This document shows positions 36,009 to 64,000 of a DNA stretch of 64,000 bases, one piece after another (position 1 is the first letter of the stretch; every line of letters begins with the position of its first letter). Both the position numbers and the translations under genes were made by a program. The notes under the pieces are model-generated. The model did no database searches. It had not been told where the DNA came from and was given only the letters and a program-made list of their open reading frames with translations. This DNA comes from Chiridota heheva (taxonomy: Eukaryota; Echinodermata; Holothuroidea; Apodida; Chiridotidae). The stretch is from the NCBI GenBank assembly GCA_020152595.1, contig JAIGNY010004608.1, positions 1,572,001-1,636,000 on the forward strand, written 5' to 3'.

Positions 36009-36783
36009 TAGGGCTGTCATGATATGTCAATTATCGCGATATCGTGATATACCAAAATTACCCTCATTAGTAAAGTCACTGTTTGGAAATTTGGCCTGCA
36101 GTTTTCAAGCAACAAATTAACCACAACATTCCACAAGATTAACTTTGCATTGTAACATTGAGGTATAAATAGTACTATGCTCATAGTTCATTTCACCTTT
36201 CCCCAGCACCAAAGACAAACAATGCCAGCATTGATTACAGCTACTACCAATATTACAAAGGATTGCCATTATATTTAAATAAGTGTCACTAAAAATACCA
36301 TGAAACACCAGTGGGAGTAGTTGTTATCTTGAAGGAGCCTTGGAAAGGTGAAACTGTATACAGTTTTGTGGTTTGGGAGACAGAGAAATATATCACTTTT
36401 TCTTCGACCGGCCCTGCTCCATTTGGGGGCAGCTTGAGATGTTCCTGGTTTTAAGCAAAGCCATTTCTAATGCTGACCAACATATCGTGTAATGCCATTT
36501 TTGCGTATAAACTGCATATTAAAGAAAAGTTATGTGAAGCAGAATTTCAGAAACATTCCAAATTAATGAGATTGTAATTGATTGTTTGCAGCATATCTGA
36601 TTATTTTATGCTTCTTTTTCTTAGCCTTAAGGTTTTATGGGATAAATGAGATCTGGATGCTGTAAACTCAAGCAGTTTTTCAAAATTGAAAATCATAACA
36701 TAGATATCGTGATATGGTGATATATCGCGTTATTTCTGTCAATGATAGTGGATATCTCTTATCTCCATAACATGACAGCCCTA
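36009..36783. mobile_element. hAT-like non-autonomous element, 775 bp
   Basis: Perfect 13-base inverted termini TAGGGCTGTCATG / CATGACAGCCCTA are flanked on both sides by GTTGTTGA (36,001-36,008 and 36,784-36,791). ATATCGCGATATCG-like palindromic subterminal sequence is present at both ends. No transposase frame. A truncated, inverted copy is at 51,645-52,035. Confidence 0.9.
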
Positions 36784-39430
36784 GTTGTTGATGATGTACT
36801 GCCATGTCCAATTTTTTGAAATCCAGAGGCAATTTTTAACAACTACAACACTACCCTCTGAGAAAATGCAATATGTGACCCATAGATGTAAAAAGTGGGC
36901 AGCCCTTATTTATTATGAAACATGTTTCTAATAACCTACTTTAAAAGACATTTTTGGTCTTTAGGAAAATTTGAATCTCATGACCAACAGCCCCAGGGAG
37001 TTTTCAAAAGTGTGGAAGCCAAGCGTGTAAAATGCTTATAAGTTTTTTTATTTTATTTATTTTAATCTATTTGTCCCCCTTGTAATTTTGCTTAAACATA
37101 GATTGGGTTATACCGAATAAGATGGGAGGGAGGGGGAACAAAACCGCACTGCCAGAAAGGTAAGGGAAGGGTCGTGGGTCCTCCCTTACCTCATATGTCA
37201 ATATTCATGGCTGAATTATAGTTGTAAAAAATTATAGTCCATCTTCCGCATGAATGATGAAAAACGACAAAGTCAGTATTCTCTAAATTTGATTAAGAAA
37301 AACGAAAACATATCTGACTTCTATAAATTTGTCTGAAGGTTCAATTTTTACACCCCTTCCTTTTCACCTAACTTTTTCTCCCACATTCAGCTTTTACCCT
37401 TTATCTCCTTTACAAACCTTACATCTCCTCACTATCCTTACTCTTACACCATTATTTATTAACACCCTCTTGGCACATTAAACTCTGACTGTCGCGGTGC
37501 CGTTAAACATCAACCAACCATCATATGCTGATATCCTTGATTATATATAGGTACACTATATCCGAATTGTCCGGGTGTATTATTATTAGAAAATCCGACC
37601 GGTGGTAATAAGCTCGGCAAAGATTATGAATGACTGCTCAAACAGCAAATTGATTTCCTAAAAGTCTTGCAATAGATCGGATGCAGGAATGTTGCTGCCA
37701 CTCTCTCTCAGTTTTTAAGGCATGTGGAAATTGAACATCTGACAACAACCTTATTCAGATGGCAGACGTGCAAAACTAAGTGCCCTTCTTGAAAAGGGGC
37801 AATTGCACCTGGTGCTAAGATAATTGTTTTTGTTTAATGCAAAATGATATTCCCCCCCTCAAAGATTTAGTAATAATATTTTACCCCCCCCCCCCCCCTT
37901 CCAAGTTTAGTAGGGTCAATAGTGGATCGATGTCTTTCACAAGGGAAGTAACTCATCTATGATTTTATTCAATGCAAAAAATAATAATTCCTCGAGTTTG
38001 TACAACGTCAATTATATGTAGTCTACATTTACACTATGTGTAATTTTAAGTTCTTAGCCACCTCCAGCAATACTACCATTTTACTTTTTACTAACATCTT
38101 GGAAGAATTGCTCACTCATGAGGGCTGTTGTTTTTTTTATTTAAAAAAAAAGGATTACTAAAATTACAAATGGGTAAAATTTGTATAGAAATTGAAAAGG
38201 TGAGGAAATTGTGGTCCGTTAATAGTATAATGTAATGTAACACTACAGTGTAATGTAATGAGGACTACAGTGTTGTGTGATATTACCTGAATCTTTACAT
38301 GTCTATTTCAACTTTGTAAATAACTCAAATTGTATCTTTTCATTCATAAGAGTAGTCTCATGGGGGAAAACAGGTTGTTGTTTGTTTGTTTGTGTGTTTG
38401 TTTGTTGTTGTTTTTTCACATGTATGTTGAAGTGACCATTTAAGTATTAAACCATAATTATTCTTGGTAGAGAACTGAATAGGGTTGTCACTAGGAGTGA
38501 ATACATTTTGTTAGAGGGAGTTTATTTCCAGGAATATTATAGAAGAAAAAAGAGCACTTCAAATATATAGTAATAATACAAAGTGAAGCCGCCATCTTGG
38601 GAAATATTCCGCAATTGGAGAAACGAATCATAGATGTCATGTTAATGTGTCTTTTAAGTGACATCGCATACCGAATATCTTGCATAATAGCAGTTCCATG
38701 TTGGAGCATTTATTTGTGAAGTAGGCCCTTTTTATTTATTTCAAAATTTAGTGTTACCATTGCATACAAAGCGTATACTGCTGATGCAGCTTATATCAGT
38801 TTTGCTAAGAATAGGTGCTTATAGGGCCTTTACTTGTACTATAGACTTATATTATGAACAATAACCCAAGACTCCCATTATTCTATTTCATGATTTTGCA
38901 TTATTTCAACCATTTGACATTTATGGTAGTACTTTCAACATGAACTACCAAATTGTGTGTATATTTTAGCAGGGTTCTAATACTGGTCGAGAAGTTTCCA
39001 TGTAATCGATAGTAATGGTCAAAGAGTGCTGATGAGGGCAAACACTGATGACAGTGGAACTGACGTAATCATATCAATTCTTCAATGATATTTCAATAAT
39101 TCAGTAATAGTTTTTGAACTTTGAAGCATGATTGGTATGGAAATAATCATGTTAATTAAATACATTGAAGTCAGCTCCTGAAATCTCCGTTTTCTTGTGT
39201 TTTTTGTTTTAAGTATTAGTAGTATAGCAATAAGGAGACTCAAGATTCCAATGGCATTATTGAATGAACTCTAATCTTTTGGATCTTAGCTACCCCCCAG
39301 TGCAATGAACACTCAGGATTCAAATTGCAATATTGAATGAACTACCATCATTTTAGTCTTAGCTACCCCCTTCCCCAGTCCATTAAATACTCGGGATTCA
39401 AATAGCAATATAGAATGAACTCAATCTTAG
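36784..39430. other. Intergenic DNA with a LINE 3' tail (37,350-37,520)
   Basis: 37,350-37,520 ends CTGTCGCGGTGCCGTTAAAC-ATCAACCAACC, resembling the tail of the LINE at 25,020-25,070. Also a C12-C14 run near 37,886 and a GTTT tract at 38,378-38,410. Otherwise no gene. Confidence 0.45.
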
Positions 39431-39439
39431 CTACCCCCT

Positions 39440-40252
39440 CCCCCGGTCCAATGAACACCAGGGTTTAATGAACACAGGGGTCCAATGAACACTGGGGTCC
39501 AATGAACACTGGGTCCAATGAACACTGGGTCCAATGAACACTGGGTCTAATGAACACTGGGGTCCAATGAACACTGGGTCCAATGAACACTGGGTCCAAT
39601 GAACACTGGGGTCCAATGAACACTGGGTCCAATGAACACTGGGGTCCAATGAACACTGGGTCCAATGAACACTGGGGTCCAATGAATACTGGGGTCCAAT
39701 GAACACTGGGTCCAATGAACACTGGGGTCCAATGAACACTGGGTCCAATGAACACTGGGTCCAATGAACACTGGGTCCAATGAACACTGGGTCTAATGAA
39801 CACTGGGTCCAATGAACACTGGGTCCAATGAACACTTGGGTCTAATGAACACTGGGGTCCAATGAACACTGGGTCCAATGAACACTAGGGTCCAATGAAC
39901 ACTGGGTCCAATGAACACTGGGGTCCAATGAACACTGGGTCCAATGAACACTGGGTTCCAATGAACACTGGGGTCCAATGAATACTGGGGTCCAATGAAC
40001 ACTAGGGTCCAATGAACACTGGGTCTAATGAACACTGGGTTCCAATGAACACTGGGTCCAATGAACACTGGGTCCAATGAACACTGGGGTCCAATGAACA
40101 CTGGGGTCCAATGAACACTGGGGTCCAATGAACACTGGGTCCAATGAACACTGGGTCCAATGAACACTGGGTCCAATGAACACTGGGTCCAATGAACACT
40201 GGGTCCAATGAACACTGGGTCCAATGAACACTGGGTCCAATGAACACTGAAT
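39440..40252. repeat. 16-17 bp minisatellite, about 49 copies
   Basis: Unit GTCCAATGAACACTGG with an optional extra G, which gives mixed 16 and 17 base spacing. The Pro/Val/His-rich minus-strand frames are artefacts. Flanking bases (CAAATGGCAATATTGAATGAA-TC and TTAGCTACCCCC) form a longer, earlier repeat at 39,290-39,440 and 40,250-40,350. Confidence 0.97.
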
Positions 40253-40589
40253 TCAAATGGCAATATTGAATGAAATCCATCTTTGTGGTCTTAGCTACTC
40301 CCCTTCCTTGGTCCAATGAACACTCTAGATTCAAATGGCAATATAGAATGATTTTGATGATGATCATGATTATGATTGTGCAATGTTATTAAAATAGAAT
40401 AAAAAGATAACATAATAATTATAAATGTAAAATAACTCGTATCATCTCCTGGTTTCCTTAAATTCCGGCGCCCCCATAAGCTGTTGCATTTTAACCCTTT
40501 CAGTTAAGCCTGGTGTGGGTATAAACTGATTGCACTTAAACCCATTTGGATCATGGGTATTGGCAGACAGGGCTTTTTTAAAAGGAATT

Positions 40590-41140
40590 TTCACAGGAAT
40601 TTCTCGAGAAAAAAACAAAACTTTTCAGAATATGAAAGAAAACATCCCAAAAATTGAAGGATATTTTCCGAAAATTGGCCAAAGCATTTAGAAAATGTAA
40701 TAAAAATGTTCGAAAATGAAGGAATATTCCCCGAAATGATGATTCGAGAAAATTTTCATATTATCGAATAAAAGTGTTTAAAATTTAAGGAAATTTTCCG
40801 AAAATCAGTGATTAAAGAAAATTTCCGGAAAATTTAAAAAATTGCCGGAAAATTAAGGAATTTTCCCGAATATGGAAGAAAGTTTCCTAAAAATTGAAGC
40901 ACATTTTCCGAATGTTGGCCAAAGTATCCCCGAAAATAGGCAAACATTTCCTATAATAAGAAAACCTTGCCAGAAATTGAACAAATCTGCCCTAAAATGA
41001 AGGAATCTTTCCGAAAATCTAAGAAAATTGCCCGAAAATGAAAAAAAAATTCCTAAAAAGTGAAAAGAATTTTCCAAAAAATTGAAGAGTATTTTTCGAA
41101 AATTGGAGAATTTTAAAAAATTGGAGATTTCTCGATAAGG
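40590..41140. repeat. TTTTCCGAAAATT-type low-order repeat
   Basis: Irregular 25-45 base units built on GGAA-TTTTCCGAAAAT. The same pattern resumes at 43,205-43,450, suggesting one array split by the insertion of 41,150-43,200. Confidence 0.7.
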
Positions 41141-41639
41141 AATAACATGAACGTTAATAGTAACTCAATTTAGCCTTTATTTCCGCTTGTAACTGGAATA
41201 TTTTACAGGTCTTGCCCCAACCCCGCCCCCTTCCTCCCGTCATGCCTGAGAGAGGATCCTTCATACGTTCCTGGGTGGGTCCTTGTGGTAGATGCAAATC
41301 CTCCATTTTCAATAATATAACAACACAAGCACTGGATAAAGCTCCAAGTCATGCAAGTATACCCATTCAAAGTTTTTGGTCAGTCCCTTCAACTGTTCAT
41401 ATCATATGGCAATGACATTTAGCTTACTTTTCATTTTGTTATCAAACCCTTATATGAAATATGTATTTGTTATTTTGTCCATATGTACTGATAGGCCAAA
41501 TGACCCACCAGCACATATCTAAACCAGATCCCAAAGTGTTGTGGTTCCGATGTTTTTTTCTTTTTTATTCATAAGCTGATTGATTTTCAAAATTTGTATT
41601 AACTGTCATGTCATTGCATATCATGAAATATTTGTTCCA

Positions 41640-42905
41640 TGATATCTATTCATAAGCCACACCCACCATGCAGATCAATAAAAATGTTGACAACATTAGC
41701 ATTTGCACAATAGTTAGCAGCATTATCATAGCAAGTATGACAGTATGAAGCAAAAACGATTGCTTATTTATCCTATTTCAAGAATTTGTCAGTAAGCCCC
41801 ACCTATTCATTAGTATTCATGACATCACTACCACAACATTAGAACATATGTACAGACCATAACCCATCTGTGTTATAAGGCATAAATTCGATATACTGTT
41901 CATTATATACAGTGTGGTGTTTACACCTTTAGCATTTTCGTAATAAGCCACGCCTACTATACATATTAATGCTATCTGCCGCTGCTGATAACATAAAGAT
42001 GCGCACAGTAACCAACAATTTTAGCATCCCCAATATAATGCAAAATGGACAAACACTTGCTCATTTATCACTTCTTTGTATTCAAAATGTACACTTAAGT
42101 CCCTCCCACTTATAAATATGCATGATTCACCATCAAACACATTAGGGAACATCTGTGTACCACACATGACGTGAATCCACTTCAAAGTTTTTGAGATATT
42201 GTGTTTGCAAGCTTTTTGTATACAAAATCAAATTAAGCACCGCCCACTAAGCATTAGTGAAAGGCAACGTATTTTTACAGTGAACATATTACACACTAGC
42301 CAACATCATTTTTAGAACAAATATGAAAGAAAACAGACATGTGATTGTCAAAATACAGCATTGCAAAAAATGTATATCATTAAGCCCCGTCTACTCTTTA
42401 ATATGCATGATATCACCACTAAACACAAAAAGGCACATCTGCAGACTATGGGCTATATGTGTACCAAATATGACATAAATCCATTTTACCGTTCATGAGA
42501 TACTCTGTTTGCGACCACTTTTCAGCAAAATCATATTACACCCTGCCCATTATGCATAGGCCTATTAATGAAATTCAACGGTTTTACATCATAAACATGT
42601 ACACACCAGCTTACGTTATAATTGTACCAAATATGAAACAAAACTGACATGCAGTTTTTAAAATATGAACATTTCAAGATTTTTACATCAAGCCCCGCCT
42701 ACTCATTAATAAGTATGACATCACCATCAAAAACAATACGGCACATCTACAGTCCATGGGTTATTTGTACCACACATTACATGAATCCAGTGTATTGTTC
42801 TTGAGAAATCGCGTTTACGAGCCGGCTGTCACATACACCCCACACACACACACACACCAGAACACGCACACACACTTCACGCCATCATGACCGCATAGGT
42901 CACTG
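41640..42905. repeat. About 150-bp modules in roughly 300-bp dimers, with (CA)n end
   Basis: Landmark CGCC(C/T)ACT..TTAAT recurs near 41,650, 41,798, 41,950, 42,105, 42,242, 42,388, 42,542 and 42,697. Alternate copies share CATGA-ATCACCA-CAA and CCACACATGACATGAATCCA. The array ends in a CA tract (42,838-42,880) and GCCATCATGACCGCATAGGT. A related minus-strand piece is at 59,805-60,040. Confidence 0.75.
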
Positions 42906-43204
42906 GTGCTATTGCATCAAACCAAAAAAATGCTTGCACTGATATCATAACAGGGGAAGTTCGATTACATGGCCGGGCTGGGGGTGGCAGCTCCTCCAAC
43001 ATGTCGGCCGGATATTCATCTTAATCAGGCAGGGAATCTTGCCCGACTCGGTAAGATAAGCTGGGTCATGACCTCCCGACTCGGCATGATGATGATAATG
43101 TGATACTTGGGCACCGATCTTATATAGTCAGGTAGGCCTAGTGCGCAGAGATGTCAAATGTACTGTTTAAATCAGTGTTTTATTGGAACCATGCCCGACT
43201 CAGC

Positions 43205-43455
43205 TATATTTCCTTATATTCGAAATTTTCGTTTAGTTGAAAAACTGCTCGGAAATGGAAAAAAATGTTCCGAAAATCGAAGAAGAAAAAAAACTGCTTG
43301 GAAAGTAAGGAAATTTCCTGAAAATCAAAGGGAATTTTCCAGGTAATTAAGGAAAGCTCCCGAAAATTTGGAGAAAAAAATCCCGAAAATTGGTCAAAAT
43401 GTTAGCAAATGTTTTTCCCCAAAATAGAGGAAATTTCCCGAGAATGAATGCTACT
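43205..43455. repeat. Second TTTTCCGAAAAT-type block
   Basis: Same composition and phrases as 40,590-41,140. It is followed by a C-rich tract at 43,478-43,510. Confidence 0.65.
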
Positions 43456-43559
43456 TTTGGAAGGTAAAATTCTACCCCCTCCCCGTTCCCCCTCCCCTCC
43501 CACTCCCCACAAAACTCTTGTTAAAGCCATTTCTCATCAACTATTGTTTATTCACAGAT

Positions 43560-43837
43560 TCATTGCGATTTCCCCCTCGCAATAGGTTTTCGAGTCGGGT
43601 AAAAATTTGCTTCCTTCTCCATGGGCTATAAAAGTCACAGTGAGGCTTTCTCAACTTTTCATAAGATCGTACTGCGCAAAACATGGTTGCGCTCAAAGTT
43701 TAGCTTGCGCAAAATGCGCTGACTGTTTGATAATATTTATGCGCTCGATATCGCGATCGGAACCATGCCATGGTTTACTAACGTTACAATACTATGCGTA
43801 GGCAGTACAAAGTTGAAATTTTCTATTCTCATTTTCA
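43560..43837 (+). promoter_or_regulatory. Possible PRPF4B promoter region
   Basis: This stretch is richer in CpG than its surroundings (about 43,570-43,790) and has a TATAAAA at 43627-43633, roughly 210-240 bases before the two candidate start codons. The flanking DNA is AT-rich repeat. This is suggestive only: no transcription-start evidence is available. Confidence 0.25.
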
Positions 43838-62173
<18,336 letters not shown>

Positions 62174-62239
62174 TGAGTCTCGATTTAAATCATGATATTA
62201 CATATAACATTACCTTCACTTCAAACTTAATCCCAAGAC

Positions 62240-63430
62240 CTCCATGATCTATGGGTTATAGCTTCAGCTTGGCTTGCTAGACATCCCGGGCAAAGGTTAC
62301 GTTATAATTTTTTGTCTGGCGTATTTAGTTACGACCAGCCCTTGATTTTTGGCGTATTTTGTACTGCATAATGTACAGGGCACTGCGCGCTAGCAAAGCT
62401 TATAACATTTGCCACGCTCCAGGCTTGCTTTTACACATACAACACAATACAGTAGGAAAGTAGAACCCCAGCTAATGATATCATTGACAATTGACAGCCT
62501 GAATTCAAAACAACATTAAAACTTTCACCTACAGTGTACATAATGACTATATATATACTAGCCTATATATGATTAGGTACAGTACTTATACTAACAAGTT
62601 GAATCATTCTACTGTTAGTCTCGTAGTTGTGTCATTTTTCTTTTAATTTTAAGTATTTCAAAATCATTTTTGTGTGAAATAAAACTTTCAATCGCATTGG
62701 AGAGGTAAGATTTTCATTATTTTCATTTAAGTTAATGAAAAACTCTGGCGTAAAATTTCACATGTTATATCTAAATTTTACGACGCAGGTACAACATGTG
62801 TCGTAGGAAATTTCAGCCATAGCATAATACACAACAAATTGTCGTTAATGTGAACGTGGTCCCAAGTTCAATCCCCGTTGGGTGTTCATTCACCAGTGCT
62901 TCACAACTATTTTAACCAAATGTATTAAAAGGTTAGGGAGGTAGTTAGCTCAGTCGGCTGAACGTACGACTGAGATGCTGGAGGTCCCAGGTTTAAAACC
63001 AACCGCGATTTAGCCAGCAATTTTTTTACAAATATGCAGAATATGTTGCCATCAAGCGCAAAGGTTTGTCTTCTGCATCACACCTTCTCCCCCACCCGAC
63101 CTTTGTGAAAAGTGGCCAGTGGTTGGGTTGCACTCACCGTCCTTCGGAGGGGACGTAAATCCGTCGGTGCGATAGTAGGAGTTTTACCCCCTGCTTGGTT
63201 TTCTGAACACTTCTCGAAAAGAGCAGGGTGTTAAGCCAGTGTTTATCCACTTTCCATCCGGGCAAATTCATCGGGTACACACTGTATACAAGTCATTGTA
63301 ACTTATGTGTGCTTTCCCTGGCATATGCCTAAAAATGAAATATAAAACAATACAATACAAACAGCGATGATCATCTCTATATAACTTTAGCTGTTGAGGA
63401 AGGAATGTTCAATCATTTGATATGATTTGG
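62240..63430 (+). mobile_element. Nested stack: SINE family 2 broken by an hAT-like copy and by another SINE
   Basis: SINE family 2 head pieces at 62,240-62,290 (CATGATCTATGGGTTATAGC) are followed by an hAT-like copy (about 62,291-62,866, CAAAGGTTACGTTATAAT start, relative of 16,564-17,431). SINE 2 then resumes (GTCCCAAGTTCAATCCCCGT, GTGCTTCACAAC). A third element, a tRNA-derived SINE (62,936-63,361: TAGCTCAGTCGG, GGTTTAAAACC, ATACAATACAAAC tail), follows, and then the SINE 2 tail (AAACAGCGATGATCATCTCT). Confidence 0.75.
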
Positions 63431-63479
63431 GCAAAAATATATGGACAGGTAGCAACAACTTAAAGCTTGGTGTAAAATA

Positions 63480-63895
63480 TACTAAAATGCTTCCAAACCG
63501 CAAAAAGTCACATCCAAAACAGTTAAAAATTGACCATTTTACAGCATATTAAAGCTTGAAATTAACCTAATTAGCATAGATTGCGCAAAATTTTGTGACC
63601 TCAGAATGTGAAAACTAGAAAATTGCTCATACAAATTGTTTTTGGTTCTTCCCTGAAGTATTTTCAAGGAGAGAAGTTAGCGACTGAACAGGAAATTTGA
63701 TATAATCATAACTTTGACAACTGAATGAAACAACTAGAAAATTGCTTATGTTAACTGATTGTTTTCGATCCTCTCCTTAATTGTTTTAAATGGGAGAAGT
63801 TGGCTATAGTGAATAGGAAATTGGCTATTATTATAATCATGACCCAGATTTAGCAGTAGAACACAATTTAAAAACCTTTGATATTTGAAATTTCT
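63480..63895. repeat. Copy of the dispersed repeat at 28,860-29,120
   Basis: Shared phrases include TTTACAGCAT, AATTAGCAT-GATTGCGCAA, TTTTGTGACCTCAGAA, GGGAGAAGTTGGCTATAGTG and ATTTAGCAGTAGAACACAAT. An internal duplication of GAAAATTGCT-AT phrases is present. Confidence 0.75.
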
Positions 63896-63917
63896 GAAAT
63901 TTCAAATCTACGATGCC

Positions 63918-64000
63918 CCCTCAAAAGTCCTTAGTTTGCTTCACTGGCTTCCAGTTGAATTTTGTTTAAACATCTTGTGTTTGTTTTTAAATCCCTACAT
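63918..64000 (+). pseudogene. LINE fragment running off the right edge
   Basis: The + frame reads VLSLLHWLPVEFCLNILCLF, the LHWLPVxxRIxFKILxLxxK motif near the C-terminus of many CR1/Jockey-type LINE polyproteins. Only about 27 codons are visible. Confidence 0.65.

Noticed and set aside
39431..40367. Several minus-strand frames rich in FIGP/SVHWTQ
   Set aside because: Products of the 16-17 bp minisatellite.

Overview
This is a window of an animal nuclear genome, almost certainly a non-vertebrate metazoan and probably marine. It has AT-rich, repeat-crowded introns with GT-AG junctions, one AT-AC minor-class intron, many diverse LINE, SINE and hAT remnants, and a LINE fragment with a 2A-like peptide. 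There is no prokaryotic gene organisation. Most long open frames are artefacts of tandem repeats. The real coding sequence is short exons of two conserved genes, both on the + strand and arranged head to tail.

Left arm (1-11,833). Bases 1-4,839 are a GC- and CpG-rich block with no credible gene, built from decaying modules and ending in an A-run. A small fold-back/tandem element follows (4,901-5,306). Next come dispersed repeats and a decayed minus-strand LINE (about 7,080-11,495). Its endonuclease region has been expanded into a 2.3-kb minisatellite.

Gene 1 (11,834-35,760) is the 3' half of KIF15 (kinesin-12): 17 coding exons, 728 codons and a stop, in consistent phase throughout. Only the coiled-coil tail is present; the motor exons must lie upstream of the window. 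One intron (25,757-27,039) is a textbook U12-type AT-AC intron. Two exons have decayed partial copies in nearby introns. The introns hold several hAT-like elements with 8-bp target duplications, LINE 3' ends, SINEs and minisatellites.

Intergenic region (35,761 to about 43,837) holds a 775-bp hAT-like element, a LINE 3' tail, a 16-17 bp minisatellite and a satellite-like array of about 150-bp modules.

Gene 2 (43,838/43,868-62,172, continuing beyond the window) is PRPF4B, the spliceosomal PRP4 kinase. Eight exons encode about 959 residues: a Lys/Arg/Ser/Glu-rich N-terminal region, the conserved pre-kinase segment, and the start of the kinase domain (glycine-rich loop and the VAIK lysine). The rest of the kinase domain is to the right. 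Its introns contain a 1.15-kb 21-bp minisatellite, a 71-bp minisatellite, two full-length tRNA-derived SINEs flanking the acidic exon, fold-back elements and a nested SINE/hAT/SINE stack.

Functionally, KIF15 acts in the mitotic spindle and PRPF4B in spliceosome activation; nothing in the sequence suggests co-regulation beyond adjacency. All homology statements rest on recognising protein motifs and aligning repeats by eye; no database search was run.
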